A stretch of DNA of 64,000 nucleotides from FEN-1219 sp963713355 (lineage in GTDB: Bacteria; Pseudomonadota; Gammaproteobacteria; Steroidobacterales; Rariloculaceae), in contig CAVQLK010000011.1 of the NCBI GenBank assembly GCA_963713355.1, positions 1-64,000 on the forward strand, written 5' to 3'. Both the position numbers and the translations under genes were made by a program. Below the pieces are notes generated by a model. It did no database searches. It worked only from the letters and a program-made list of their open reading frames with translations, and was not told the DNA's origin. Positions 24,598-37,832 of this stretch are shown here, in pieces. Each line of letters begins with the position of its first letter. Position 1 is the stretch's first letter.

Positions 24598-27221
24598 ATG
24601 TCGAGCAGTGTGTTCGCGCTACAGGTTTCGCCGAGCATCCCCCCCACGCTGCAGCGGCTCGACGATCTCGCGAAGAACTTCTGGTTCAGCTGGAACCCGG
24701 CTCTGGGGCAGCTCTTCCGCAAGCTCGATCCCAAGCTCTGGCGCAAGGTCGAAGGGAGCCCACGGCTGTTCTTGCGCTCCATCGACCAGAGCATCCTCGA
24801 GCATGCGGCGACGGACCAGAGCTTCATCAGCGAATATCGGCGCATCGTAGCCGCGTTCGACGAGTACCTCGGCAGCAAGCCCGCATTTTCCGATGGGCTC
24901 GCGCAGGGTGATCTCATCGCATACTTCTGCGCCGAGTACGGTTGGCACGAGAGCTTTCCGATCTACTCGGGCGGCTTGGGTGTGCTCGCCGGCGATCACT
25001 GCAAGACGGCGAGCGATCTGAACCTGCCGTTCGTCGCCGTTGGCCTCCTGTATCGACACGGCTATTTTCACCAGAGCATCGACCGCAGCGGCCAGCAGGT
25101 TCCCAACTACCCGCCCATCGATCCGCGCAGCGCACCGGTCTCCATCGCGCTGAATCCCGACGGCAGCGAGGTGCGCGTCATGTGCCCCGCGCTCGAGCGA
25201 AACGTCGCGGTGCGCGTGTGGAAGGCGCCAGTTGGCCGTGTGACCGTGCTGCTGCTCGACACGGACGTGCCGGAGAACGTAGCTGAGGATCGGCTGATCA
25301 CCGGGAAGCTCTATGGCGGCAGCAACGAGCTGCGCCAGCAGCAGGAAGCCGTGCTTGGTATCGGCGGCGTTCGCGCGCTGCGTGCGCTCGACCTCGCGCC
25401 GACGGTTTGGCATATCAACGAGGGTCATGCGGCGTTCCTCGTGCTCGAGCGCCTGCGCGAGTACACGACGGCGGGTTTACCGTTCGCTGCCGCCCTCGAA
25501 GCAACGGCCGCCAACACGGTCTTCACGACGCACACGCCCGTGAGCGCCGGTCACGACGTTTTTCCGCACGACCGCGTTGCGCAGCAGTTTGCCACCTTCG
25601 CCGCCGAGCTCGGCATCACCACGGAGCAGCTGCTCGACTTGGGGCGTGCCCCGGAGCGGCCCGACGTATTCAACATGACGCGGCTTGCGTTACGCGGTTC
25701 CACGGCCGTCAACGGCGTCAGTAAGATTCACGGGCAAGTGTCGTCGCGGCTGTGCGCGAGCGCTTGGCCGGACGTGCCTCCGCCCGAGAACCCGATGGGA
25801 TTCGTCACGAACGGCGTGCACGTTGCGACGTTTTTGCGGCATACCTGGGCGAAGCTCTTCGATCGCCATCTCGGCGCCGACTGGCGCGAGCGCATGATGG
25901 ACCGCGCGCTGCTCGCCCGCATCGAGGCGATTCCCGACGCCTTGTTCTGGGAAACGGGGCAGAAGGTCAAGAGCCAGATGTTCAGCGTGCTGCGCGGCCG
26001 GCTGACGCAGCAATATCAACGCAACGGCTTGAGCGAGGCGCATGTCCACCGGCTATTGAAGCTGCTCGACCCTGAGAAGCCCGACGTACTCACGATCGGC
26101 TTCGCACGGCGCTTCGCGACCTACAAGCGCGCGACACTGCTGATGGCGGATCTTGGCTGGCTCGAGCAGCTCGTTCGCAACGAGCAACAGCCGGTGTTGT
26201 TCCTGTTCGCGGGCAAGGCCCATCCGCACGACGAGCCGGCGCAATGGATGATGCGCGAGATCCAGCGCGTCTCGAGCCTGCCGCCCTTCGTCGGCAAGAT
26301 TCTGCTGGTGGAAGCTTACGATCTCGCCCTCGGCCGGTTGCTGACGTCGGGCGTCGACATCTGGCTCAACACTCCGGTCGCTCCTCAGGAGGCCAGCGGT
26401 ACTTCCGGCATGAAGGCCGCGATCAACGGTACCGTGAACCTGAGCGTGCTCGACGGCTGGTGGGCGGAAGCGTACGACGCCCGCCGCGGCTCGAAGAACG
26501 GCTGGGGCATACCGCCAGGCCACGATGACCAGGGCGACGCCGACCGCGATCGGCAGGACTCGACGACGCTCTACGAGACGCTGCAAGACGAGGTCGTACC
26601 GCTTTATTACGCGCGCGGCGAGCGCCTCGCCTACTCGCCGGAGTGGGTGCAGCTCTGCAAACGCTCCATGGCGAGCGTGCTGCCGGCATTCAACAGCGAG
26701 CGTGTGCTGCGTGACTACATGCAAGAGTACTATGCCCCGGCAGCTCGCCACGGCCGCGCGTTGGCAGCCGACGACTTCAAGGCCGCGCGCGAGCTCGGTT
26801 CTTGGAAGGAGCGAGTCCGCGCCGCGTGGCCCGGAGTCGCGCTGAAGCTGCTCGGCAGCGCAGCGACGGAAATCTCGTTTGCCGACCGCGTCGTGCTCGA
26901 GGTCGAAGTCGCGTTGAACGGCCTCGACCCGCGCGACGTGCGAGTCGAATGCCAGGTACGGCGCGTGCTCGGCTCCGAGCTCGTCGTGCCTGTTCAGGGC
27001 TATGCGGAGAACCGCCGGCCGAAGCACGGTGTCGGCCATCTCGAAGGGCAAGCGGTTCTGCTGGCGCCTTTCACGCCTGGTGACGTCGACGGAGCCGGCA
27101 ACTGCCGCTATCGGCTCGAGCTGCAGCCGCCGTGGGCAGGCACGCTGCAATACGAGGTCCGGTGCGTGCCCGATCATCCGCAGCTGTCTCACCCGTACGA
27201 GCTCGGCTTGATGCGCAGGCT

Positions 27222-27225
<4 letters not shown>
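24598..27225 (+). CDS. glgP: Alpha-glucan phosphorylase
   Basis: GT35 glycogen/maltodextrin phosphorylase, 875 residues, of the longer type with an N-terminal DUF3417 domain (LDDLAKNFWFSWNPALGQLF). Releases glucose-1-phosphate from alpha-1,4-glucan. Markers are FCAEYGWHESFPIYSGGLG, VWHINEGHAAFLVLERLREY and the PLP-lysine block EASGTSGMKAAINGTVN (Lys near residue 609). Start ATG 24598. The C-terminal ~150 residues (from FADRVVLEVEVALNG) are a beta-rich extension found in this subfamily. The downstream glgX start overlaps the stop. It is the first gene of a glycogen degradation segment (glgP-glgX-outer membrane protein). Confidence 0.9.
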
Positions 27226-29317
<2,092 letters not shown>

Positions 29318-29321
<4 letters not shown>

Positions 29322-29905
29322 AGAACCTGCTGCTCGCAACGCTTGCGCTGCTCGCCATCGCGCTGGCTCCAGCGATCCAAGCTCAAGCCGGCGGCGCTGC
29401 GTACTACGGTCTCTCGCTCGGCGAGCTCGACTATGTCGACGAAGATTTCGGGCCTCGTTTCGAGGACTCCGCGGATTCGTGGCGGCTCATGGTGACCTAC
29501 ATGTTCATGGAGCATCTCGGCGTCGAGGGCAGCTACGGGGAATCGAGCACGATCCGTGACACCGTGACGCTAACGCAGCAGTTCCCACCCGCGTCGTTCG
29601 AGGCAGGCTTCGAGAGCGAGATCGGCAAGATGCTCACGGTACGGCTCCTCGGAGCGCTGCCGTTCGACAACGGCCTCTCGCTGCTGGCCGGCGTCGGATA
29701 CGTCGATTTCGAGCAGAACGTGACCTTGAGCCAAGACGGCGTGCCATTCGTCAGCGGCGAGTTCAGCGACAGTAGGCCGGCGTATTACTTCGGCGTTCAA
29801 TACGATTGGGATCGCATCGCGCTGCGTCTTGGCTATGAGAAGCTCGATTTCGACGGTGAAGTAAACGCCGAAGAAACGAGCATCACTTTTTTTTACAAGA
29901 TCTAG
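29318..29905 (+). CDS. Outer-membrane beta-barrel protein (OmpA-like barrel)
   Basis: Protein of 195 residues. Sec signal MKNLLLATLALLAIALAPAI to QAQA. The mature part alternates aromatic/hydrophobic beta strands (AAYYGLSLGELDYV, WRLMVTYMFMEHLGVEGSYG, YYFGVQYDWDRIALRLGYEK) and ends in an aromatic strand SITFFYKI, typical of eight-stranded barrels in the PF13505 group. The start ATG overlaps the glgX stop, so an envelope protein is translationally coupled to glycogen debranching, an odd combination. Its TAG stop is shared with the convergent glgB stop through the tetranucleotide CTAG (29902-29905). Confidence 0.78.
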
Positions 29906-32104
29906 CCCGGCACGAGCACGACGCCGGCGAGCGGCGGCAGCGTCACGACGATCGAGTGGGGTTGATCCATCCACGGCGTGGGCTCCGTCTCGAGGACGTC
30001 GTTGCCCAAGTTCGATCCACCGTAGTACTGCGAGTCCGAGCTCAAGATCTCGCGGTAGCGCCCCGGCTTCGGCACGCCGACGCGATAACCGCGGCGCGGC
30101 ACCGGCGTGAAATTCAGCACGACGACGGCATGCTCGTCGCCGTTCTTGCGCAGATACGAGAGCACCGAGTGCGCCTCGTCTTGCCATGACAGCCATTGAA
30201 AACCCTTGCTGTCGTGATCGAGGCGGTGCAGCGCAGGCGTGCTTCGGTACACACGGTTCAAGTCGCGCAGGAGCGCGCGGATGCCGGCGTGGCGCGGCTC
30301 GTCGGCCAAGTGCCAGGGCAGGGAGCCGTGGTGGTCCCATTCGCGCGGTTGCGCGAATTCCCCGCCCATGAACAGCAGCTTCTTGCCGGGATAGGTCCAT
30401 TGAAACGTCAACAGCAAGCGCAGGTTCGCGAACCGTTGCCACTCGTCGCCGGGCATCTTGTTGACCAGCGAGCGTTTGCCGTGGACGACCTCGTCGTGCG
30501 ATAGCGGCAGCACGAAATTCTCGGTGAACGCGTACAGCGGGCCGAACGTCAGCAGATTGTGGTGGAAGCGCCGGTACAAGGGGTCCGTCGCGAGATAGCT
30601 CAACGTGTCGTGCATCCAACCCATGTTCCACTTGAACGTGAAGCCGAGCCCTCCCGTGTACGTCGGCCGCGAGACCTGCGGCCATGCCGTCGACTCTTCG
30701 GCCGCGGTCATGGTGCCGGGGCACGTCGCATAAACCGTTTCGTTCAAGCGCTTCAAGAACGCAATCGCCTCGAGGTTCTCGTTGCCGCCGTGCTGATTCG
30801 GCGTCCACTGGTGCGGCTTACGCGAATAATCGAGATACAGCATCGAAGCGACGGCGTCGACGCGCAGCCCGTCGAAGTGGAAGTCCTCGAGCCAGCAGAT
30901 CGCGCTCGAGAGCAGAAAGCTCTGGATCTCGTGCCGCGTGTAGTTGAACACGAGCGTGTCCCAATCGGGGTGCTCGCCTTTCTGCCGATCGCCGTACTCG
31001 TAGAGCGCCGTGCCGTCGAAACGCGCGAGCGCATGGTCGTCCTTCGGGAAATGCCCCGGAACCCAGTCGAGCAGCACGCCGATTCCGTGGCGGTGCAGCT
31101 CGGCGACGAGCTCGCGCAGCTCGTCGGGCGAGCCGTGCCGGCTCGTCGGCGCGAAGTATCCCGTGCACTGATAGCCCCACGAGTCGTCGAATGGGTGCTC
31201 GGTGATCGGCAACAGCTCGACGTGCGTGAACCCGAGGTCCTTGACGTAGGCCGCGAGTTGGCCGGCGATCTCGCGATAGCCCATGAAATTGCCCGCGGCA
31301 TTGCGGCGCCACGATCCTAAGTGCACCTCGTAGATCGAGATCGGCTCCGTGAGCCAGTCGCGCCGTGCACGCCCTTCGAGCCACGCCGCGTCGTCCCAGC
31401 GGAACTTCGACGGCGGGGTCGTGATCGCGGCCGTCGCAGGCCGCTGCTCGAACGCCGCACCGTACGGGTCGGACTTGAGCTTGAGCTCGCGGTTATCGCG
31501 CGTGGAGAGCTCGTACTTATAGAGCTCGCCCGTGCCGATCTCGGGCACGAACAGCTCCCAGACACCGGAGCTGCCGCGCACGCTCATCGGGTGATAACGC
31601 CCGTCCCAGTGATTGAACGTGCCGACGACGCTGACGCGCTCGGCGTTCGGCGCCCAGACTGCGAAGCGGATACCGTGCACGCCGGCGATCGTGCGCTGGT
31701 GAGCGCCGAGGAACCGATGCGCGTGGATATGGCTCCCGCCCGCGAAGCGCGCGAGGTCGTGCTCGTCGATCTCGAGTGGGAACGAGTACGCGTCGTAGCC
31801 CTCGTGCCAGCGGCCGTCGTGCGCCTCCCAACGGATGCGATACGGCGCGGCGACGTCCCGCGCGCGGCCCTCGCCACTCGAACAGCGCCGTCCCGGGAAC
31901 GCGTTCGAGCTCGGCCGCGGGCTCTATGAGGCGCACCCGCAGCGCATTCGGCAGCAGCACGCGTACGAGAGCATCGTGCGCGCCGACAGAATGTAGGCCG
32001 AGCACTCGCCGCGGCTCGTGAAGGCGGCCGTGCAGCAAGCGTTCGATGTCCGGATCGCGTGGCGTCGAATCCGCGTCGACCACGCGTTCGCTCGGCGGCG
32101 TCAT
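29902..32104 (-). CDS. glgB: Glycogen branching enzyme, one frameshift
   Basis: GH13 1,4-alpha-glucan branching enzyme. Length of 733 residues after repair, near the E. coli enzyme. From ATG 32104 the N-terminal CBM48-like part reads RLLHGRLHEPRRVLGLHSVG. The main body contains HGIRFAVWAPNAERVSVVG, nucleophile Asp in FDGLRVDAVASML, Glu in TAAEESTAWPQVS and the HD motif LPLSHDEVVHGKRSL. Between 31857 and 31870 the frame shifts by one extra base in an alternating CG run (codons for WRGP and for ARDVAAPYR are in different frames). Removing one base gives exactly 734 codons. Without repair the protein would begin near 31680 and lack the N-terminal domain. Confidence 0.85.
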
Positions 32105-32158
32105 ACGTACGACTCTCGGTTAGACAGGCGGAGTCCTTCGGTAGTAGCGTGTAGCGAA

Positions 32159-33425
32159 ATGAGGCAAATTCCGCGCCGCCGGCTCGTCAGTCAGCTCACA
32201 CGAAGCACGGTGGCCGTTGTCATGGCAGGCGGCCGCGGCCAGCGGCTCATGCAGCTGACCGACCACAGGGCCAAGCCGGCCACCCCTTTTGGAGGGAAGT
32301 ACCGAATCATCGACTTTTCCCTCTCCAACTGCGTCAACTCGGGCATCCGCCAAATATTCATCTTGACTCAGTATAAGGCGCACTCGCTGATCCAGCATGT
32401 GCAACGCGGCTGGGGCTATCTGCACGGCGAGCTTGGCGAGTTCATCGATATCGTGCCCGCGCAGCAGCAACTCGGCGAAATTTGGTACCGAGGCACGGCC
32501 GACGCCGTTTACCAGAATCTCGACATCATTCATCAGCATCGTCCCGAGACGGTCCTCATTCTCGCCGGAGACCACGTCTACAAGATGGACTACGGTCCGC
32601 TGATTGCGTTCCACAAAGAAAGCGGCGCCGACATCACGATCGGCGGCGTGCAGGTTCCGATCGCGCAGGCGCACGAGTTCGGCGTCATGTCGATCGGCGC
32701 CGATCACCGAGTCCTCGGCTTCGACGAGAAGCCGAAGGAGGCGCGGCCGATGCCGGGCCGCGAAGGCGTCGCGCTCGCGTCGATGGGTATCTACGTCATC
32801 AATCCCGAGTTCCTGCGCGAAGCGCTCGAGCGCAACGCCGCGGTTCCGGACTCGCAGCACGACTTCGGCCGCAACATCGTGCCGGAAGCCGTAGCGAGCC
32901 GGCGCGTCTTCGCGTACCCGTTCGAGGATGTCGAGACGAAGGCGCAGCGCTACTGGCGCGACGTCGGCACCGTCGACGCCTATTACAACGCGAACATGGA
33001 GCTCATTCACGTGAGCCCCGAGCTCAATCTCTACGACGAGGCGTGGCCGATCTGGACGTACCAGCAGCAGGTGCCCGGCGCGAAGTTCATTCTCGACGAG
33101 GAAGGCCGGCGCGGCCTCGCGATCAACTCGATGATCGCCGGCGGCTGTATCGTGTCGGGGGCCGTCGTGCGCGAGTCGCATGCTGTTCTTCAGCGTGTTC
33201 GTCGACGAAGGCACGGAGCTGCGCCGGTCCGTCGTGCTGCCCGAGGTCGAGATCGGCAGAAGCTGTTACATCGCGAACGCGATCATCGACGAAGGCTGCT
33301 ACATTCCCCACGGTACCGTCATCGGCCGCGATCGCGAGGCCGACCGGCAGAACTTTCACGTGACCGATCAGGGCATCGTGCTCGTGACACGCGGTATGCT
33401 GGCCGGCTTGCGGCGCAGCACCTGA
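32159..33425 (+). CDS. glgC: Glucose-1-phosphate adenylyltransferase, one frameshift
   Basis: ADP-glucose pyrophosphorylase making the glucosyl donor for glycogen. Nucleotidyltransferase signature AVVMAGGRGQRLMQLTDHRA and GGKYRIIDFSLSNCVNSGI; the YRGTADAVYQN and LAGDHVYKMDYGPLI blocks are intact. The left-handed beta-helix domain (MLFFSVFVDEGTELRR, VLVTRGMLAGL) is one frame away: an extra base at about 33179 (GAGTCGCATGC) separates VVRES from MLFF. Removing it gives 422 codons, in line with the 420-430 residues usual for GlgC. ATG 32159 is 54 bases from the divergent glgB start. malQ follows ten bases downstream. Confidence 0.85.
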
Positions 33426-33435
33426 GCGGGTCGGC

Positions 33436-34882
33436 ATGAGCCTACTCGCCGCGCGCCGGGCCGGCGTCTTGCTCCATCTGACGTCGCTGCCGGGCGCTCA
33501 GGCGCGCGGTACGCTCGGCGCCGACGCTCGCCGCTTCGTCGATTGGCTCGTCGAAGGCGGCTTCAGCGTCTGGCAGACGCTGCCGCTCGGCGTCACTGAC
33601 GCATACGGCTCGCCGTACACCTTGCGCTCGGCTCATGCCGGCGACCCCCGGTTCATCGACGGCGCGGATCTCGCCAACGCGCCCGAGCTGCCGGCGCGTA
33701 TCGATGCGGAGGGCGACCGCGCGGCCCGCTACACGTCTTTCGCGGCGCAGGCCACCGTCGCGCAGCAACGTGGGTTCGCCGCGTTCGTGCGCGTCCACCG
33801 CCGCTGGCTCGTGCCCTATGGCCTTTTCGAGCTCTTGAGCGAGCGCTTCGACGCTTCGCCGTGGTGGCAGTGGCCGGCGCCGTACCGCGACCGCAATGCC
33901 GCAGTGCTGCGCGAGTGTCGCGCCGCACACCGCGCAGAGCTGCGTGCGCTCATGTTCGAGCAATACCTGTTCGAGCTGCAGTGGGCGGCTTTGAAGCGCC
34001 ATGCCAACGAGCGAGGCGTCTACTTGTTCGGCGATCTGCCGTTCTACGTCGACCGCAACAGCGTCGATTGCTGGTGGGAGCGAAGGCTGTTCGCGCTCGA
34101 CGCCGAGCGGCGGGCCGCTCGCCGTCGCCGGGGTGCCGCCCGACTATTTCAACGCCGACGGGCAGCTCTGGGGCAACCCGCTCTACGACTGGGATGCCAT
34201 GGAGCGCAGCGGCTTCCGCTGGTGGCTCGAGCGCTTCGGCACGCAGCTCGCGCGTTTCGATCTCCTGCGCATCGATCACTTCCGCGCGCTCGATTCGTAT
34301 TGGGAGGTTCCCGCCGGCGCGACGACGGCGCGGCTTGGGCAATGGCGGCGCGGCCGCGGCGACGCATTGCTCGCGGCGCTCCGCTCGCAGCTGGCCGAGG
34401 TCCCGCTCGTTGCCGAGGATCTAGGCCTCATCACGGACGACGTCAGAGCGCTGCGCGACAGGTTCGAGCTGCCAGGCATGGTCGTGCTGCAGTTCGCTTT
34501 CGACGGCTCGCGCGACAATCCGCATCTTCCAGAGCATCACGCGCGCAACGCCGTCGTATACACGGGGACGCACGACAACGACACGACCGTCGGTTGGTAC
34601 GCCTCGCTCGAGCCGCAGGCGCGCGACATCGTGCACGGCATGCTCGGTGTAGGCTCGGCGCCGCCCGTGCCGGACTTTCTCATCGACGCGGCTTTCGCTT
34701 CGAAGGCCGCGCTCGCGATCGTGCCGATGCAGGATCTCCTCGCGCGCGATTCGGGCGCCCGCATGAACACTCCGGGCACCGTCGTCGGCAACTGGCGCTG
34801 GCGCTTCGAGTGGCCCGACGTCCCGGCGTCGCTCGCCGCCGTTTCCCGCGAGCGCGCCGTCCGCTCCGGCCGCGCCGGCTAG
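33436..34882 (+). CDS. malQ: 4-alpha-glucanotransferase, one frameshift
   Basis: GH77 amylomaltase/disproportionating enzyme. N-terminus RRAGVLLHLTSLPGAQARG and WQTLPLGVTDAYGSPY; mid-part GVYLFGDLPFYVDRNSVDCW. After an extra base near 34105-34112 the frame continues as GGPLAVAGVPPDYFNADGQL, with the catalytic Asp in LLRIDHFRALDSYW, Glu in VAEDLGLITDDVRAL and Asp in YTGTHDNDTTVGWY. Removing one base gives 482 codons, close to family size. In bacteria with glgP/glgX it rearranges short maltodextrins for reuse. Its TAG stop shares the CTAG at 34879-34882 with the convergent glgA stop. Confidence 0.83.
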
Positions 34883-36292
34883 AGCAACGAGCGGTACAGC
34901 TCCTCGTAGGGCGGAATGTGGCGTCGGCCACGAGAAATCGGCCGCCATCGCGTTTTCGATCAGCTGCGGCCAGATGTCGGCGTCGGCGAACCATGCGAGC
35001 GCCGTGCCGACGCCCCAAAGCACGCCCTGGGGGTCGGCATCGCGAAACACGCTGCCGTTGCCGAGGCCCGTTGCCGCGTCGAAGTGCTGGATCGTGTCGG
35101 CGAGCCCCCCGGTCCCGCGCACGACGGGGATCGTGCCGTAGCGCAGCGCGTACATCTGAGTGAGGCCGCAAGGCTCATAGCGGGACGGAACGACCGTCAG
35201 GTCGGCGCCGGCAAAAATCTCGTGCGCCAGCGCTTCGTCATAGCCTTCGATGAAGGCGACGCGCGTTCGATGAGCGTCGGAGAGACGCCGCAGCTCGGCG
35301 GCGAGCGCGGCGTCGCCTAGCCCAAGCACGGTGAAGCTCGCTCTCGTCCCTTGCAGCAACGCCGGCAGCGCCGCCGTGAGGAGGTCGATGCCTTTCTGCT
35401 CGACGAGGCGGCTCGCGACCCCGACCAGCGGCGCGTCGGCGTCGGGAGCGAGCTTGAGCCGCTCTACGAGCGCCTGCTTGATGCGGCGTTTCGGCTTAAG
35501 GTCCGTTGCATCGTAATGCTCGCGGAGGAACGGGTCCTGCTCCGGCGACCAGATGCCGTAGTCGACGCCGTTCAAGATGCCGACGAGCTCGCTGCCGCGC
35601 GCGCGCAGGACGTCCTCGAGGCCCATGCCGAACTCCGGGCGCCTGATTTCCTCGGCGTAGGTGGGGCTCACCGTCGTGACACGGTCGGCCGCACGTACCC
35701 CGGCGCGCAGAAAGTTCGTGCCGCCACCCGCGCGCGCGTCGGCCGGCAGCACCTGCTCGAGCGCGGCAAAGCCGTGCTCCTCGAGAATCGCGTCGGCGAA
35801 GACGCCCTGGTAGCCGACGTTGTGCAGGGTCAACACCGTACGCGCGTAGCTGCCCGGCGTCAGACGCTGGATCACGGGCACGAGCGCCGTGTGCCAGTCG
35901 TGACAGTGAAAAATGTCGGGGCGCCAACCGTCGGCCGTGTTGAAAGCGACCGCAGCCGCGCACAGGCGCAGGAAGCGGCCGGCATCGCGCGCGTCCGCCG
36001 TATAGATGGAGTCGCCGGTCAGCTCGGCGAGGTCGAGCAGGAAGACCCGCGCGCCGCGCGTTCCGGAAGCTGGAGGCTCGGCCTCAACCTCCGCCAGCCG
36101 GTATGGGCCTCCGAGGCCGTCGACCGTCTGCACCGCACCCGCGGGAGTCGGAAGATGAGCGTAACGCGGCATGAGCACGCGCACGTCGTGGCCGCCCGCG
36201 CAAAGCGCGTCGCTCAGTCCTGCCACCGCGTCGGCCAGTCCGCCGGTTTTCGCCCACGGGGCGAACTCCGCGCAGACCATCAAGATTCTCAT
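34879..36292 (-). CDS. glgA: Glycogen synthase, frameshift near 3' end
   Basis: GT5 ADP-glucose glycogen synthase. Start ATG 36292 (RILMVCAEFAPWAKTGGLAD, with the ADP-glucose loop KTGGLAD). Conserved parts: DIFHCHDWHTALVPV, TVLTLHNVGYQGVF and SRYEPCGLTQMYALRYGTIP. Near 34921-34930 one extra base throws the frame after AADFSW. In the next frame the true end reads RHIPPYEELYRSLL followed by TAG at 34881-34879, a normal GlgA ending. Removing one base gives 471 codons. Unrepaired, the frame would read through antisense to malQ for another ~150 residues. The start lies four bases after the gltA stop, so the two are probably co-transcribed. Confidence 0.85.
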
Positions 36293-36296
36293 CGCG

Positions 36297-37586
36297 CTAC
36301 TTGCGCTGCTCCATCGGAACGTAAGCGCGCTTCGTCGAGCCGGTGTAGATCTGGCGCGGCCGGTCGATGCGCTGAGTTCCGCCGATGCGGACTTCGCGCC
36401 AGTGCGCAATCCAGCCCGGCAGGCGACCGATCGCGAACATCACCGTGAACATGTTCGTCGGGATGCCGAGCGCACGCATGATGATGCCGCTGTAATAGTC
36501 CACGTTCGGATAGAGCTTGCGCTTGATGAAGTATTCGTCGTTCAAGGCGACCTCCTCGAGACGCAGGGCGAGCTCGAGCAGCGGGTCGTTGACGCCGAGC
36601 TTCTTCAAGAGCGCGTGGCACGCCTCCTTGATGATCCGCGCGCGCGGGTCGAAGTTCTTGTAGACGCGGTGACCGAAGCCCATGAGCCGCGAGTGCCCGT
36701 CCTTGTCCTTGACGCGCGCGATGAACGCATCGAGCTTCTCGCCGCTGTCCTTGAGCTGCGACAGCATGTCGAGGACGGCCACGTTGGCGCCGCCGTGCAG
36801 CGGACCCCAGAGCGCGCAGACGCCGGCCGCGACGGAGGCGTACAGGTTCGCCTGCGACGAGCCGACCATGCGGACTGTGGACGTCGAGCAGTTCTGCTCG
36901 TGGTCGGCATGCAGCAGCAGCAGCTGATCGAGCGCCCTCACGACGACCTCGTCAGGCTGATAGAGCTTGTGCGGGAATGAGAACATCATGTGCAGGAAGT
37001 TCGCCGTGTAGCGCAGCTCGGTCCGGGGATAGTTGACGGGCCGGCCGATCGACTTGCGGTAGCTGGCCGCGGCGATCGTCCGCACCTTGCTCATGAGCCG
37101 GGCCGCCGGCTCCATGAAGTGGTCATTGTCCTCCGGCTGCATGATCTCCGGCTGAAAGCAGCCGAGCGCGTTGATCATGGCGGACAGGATGGCCATCGGC
37201 GGCGAGTTGCGCGGGAAGCCGTCGAAGTGGTGCAGCATGTCCTCGTGGATGTACTCGTGCCGGCCGAGCAGTCGGCGGAACTCCGCGAGCTGATTCGCCG
37301 TCGGCAGCTCGCCGAAGATCAGCAGGTAGGCAGTCTCGACGAAGCTCGAGCGCTCGGCGAGGTCTTCGACGGGATAGCCGCGATAACGGAGGATTCCAGC
37401 CTCGCCGTCGATGAACGTGATGTCGCTCATGCAGGCGCCGGTATTGGCGTAGCCGCTGTCGAGCGTGATCAAGCCCGATTTTGCTCGTAGCTGTGAGATA
37501 TCGACGGCCGTCTCGGCTTCGGTGCCGTGGACCGTGGGCAATTCGATGCTCTTCCCTTCGTACGTCAGCGTCGCGTTCTTCGTCAT
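36297..37586 (-). CDS. gltA: Citrate synthase (type II)
   Basis: Condenses oxaloacetate and acetyl-CoA to citrate; 429 residues, the size of the hexameric, NADH-regulated proteobacterial form. Active-site residues: His in LLHADHEQNCSTSTVRMVG, His in CALWGPLHGGANVAVLDML and Asp in HRVYKNFDPRARIIKEACH. The N-terminus TLTYEGKSIELPTVHGTE is typical of the type II enzyme. It lies directly upstream of glgA on the same strand with a four-base gap, an uncommon pairing that would tie entry into the citric acid cycle to glycogen synthesis. Start ATG 37586. Confidence 0.93.
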   Translation of the reverse strand: MTKNATLTYEGKSIELPTVHGTEAETAVDISQLRAKSGLITLDSGYANTGACMSDITFIDGEAGILRYRGYPVEDLAERSSFVETAYLLIFGELPTANQLAEFRRLLGRHEYIHEDMLHHFDGFPRNSPPMAILSAMINALGCFQPEIMQPEDNDHFMEPAARLMSKVRTIAAASYRKSIGRPVNYPRTELRYTANFLHMMFSFPHKLYQPDEVVVRALDQLLLLHADHEQNCSTSTVRMVGSSQANLYASVAAGVCALWGPLHGGANVAVLDMLSQLKDSGEKLDAFIARVKDKDGHSRLMGFGHRVYKNFDPRARIIKEACHALLKKLGVNDPLLELALRLEEVALNDEYFIKRKLYPNVDYYSGIIMRALGIPTNMFTVMFAIGRLPGWIAHWREVRIGGTQRIDRPRQIYTGSTKRAYVPMEQRK

Positions 37587-37671
37587 GAAGCCTCCGATTC
37601 CCCGGCGTATTCTACGCTTGAGCTCAGGCGTTAGTGCGAGCCCGGCGGTCGGTCGTGACGAACGCGTGACC

Positions 37672-37689
37672 GTCGCGAAGCCTCGCGAC
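37672..37689. repeat. Hairpin in gltA-kamA divergent spacer
   Basis: GTCGCGA (37672-37678) and TCGCGAC (37683-37689) pair perfectly around AGCC. It lies between divergent genes, so it is not needed as a terminator; it may be a protein-binding palindrome for the gltA or kamA promoter. Confidence 0.35.
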
Positions 37690-37705
37690 GATGCGAAGAA
37701 AGTAC

Positions 37706-37733
37706 TTGCAATCTATGAGCCGCGTTTTATATT
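37706..37733 (+). promoter_or_regulatory. Candidate sigma-70 promoter for kamA operon
   Basis: TTGCAA (37706-37711), 16-base spacer, TATATT (37728-37733). The -10 matches five of six positions and sits in a locally AT-rich patch within GC-rich DNA. It would give a leader of about 93 bases before GTG 37833. The leader contains a direct repeat of GGTAACGA. Confidence 0.5.
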
Positions 37734-37832
37734 TAGCGCCGTTTCGTTGTGGTCAGATGGTCTGCCCACCCAGGTAACGACGGAATTGCCGGGTAACGAA
37801 TCAACAATGGGCTCCGAGCCCTTGGACTACAG

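Noticed and set aside
34421..34878. C-terminal extension of glycogen synthase antisense to malQ
   Set aside because: Produced only by the frameshift; the next frame gives the normal GlgA ending and stop at 34879.
31857..34930. Programmed ribosomal frameshifting in glg genes
   Set aside because: No slippery heptamer or downstream structure shared by the four sites, and the shift positions are not conserved places in these families; sequence error or mutation is simpler.
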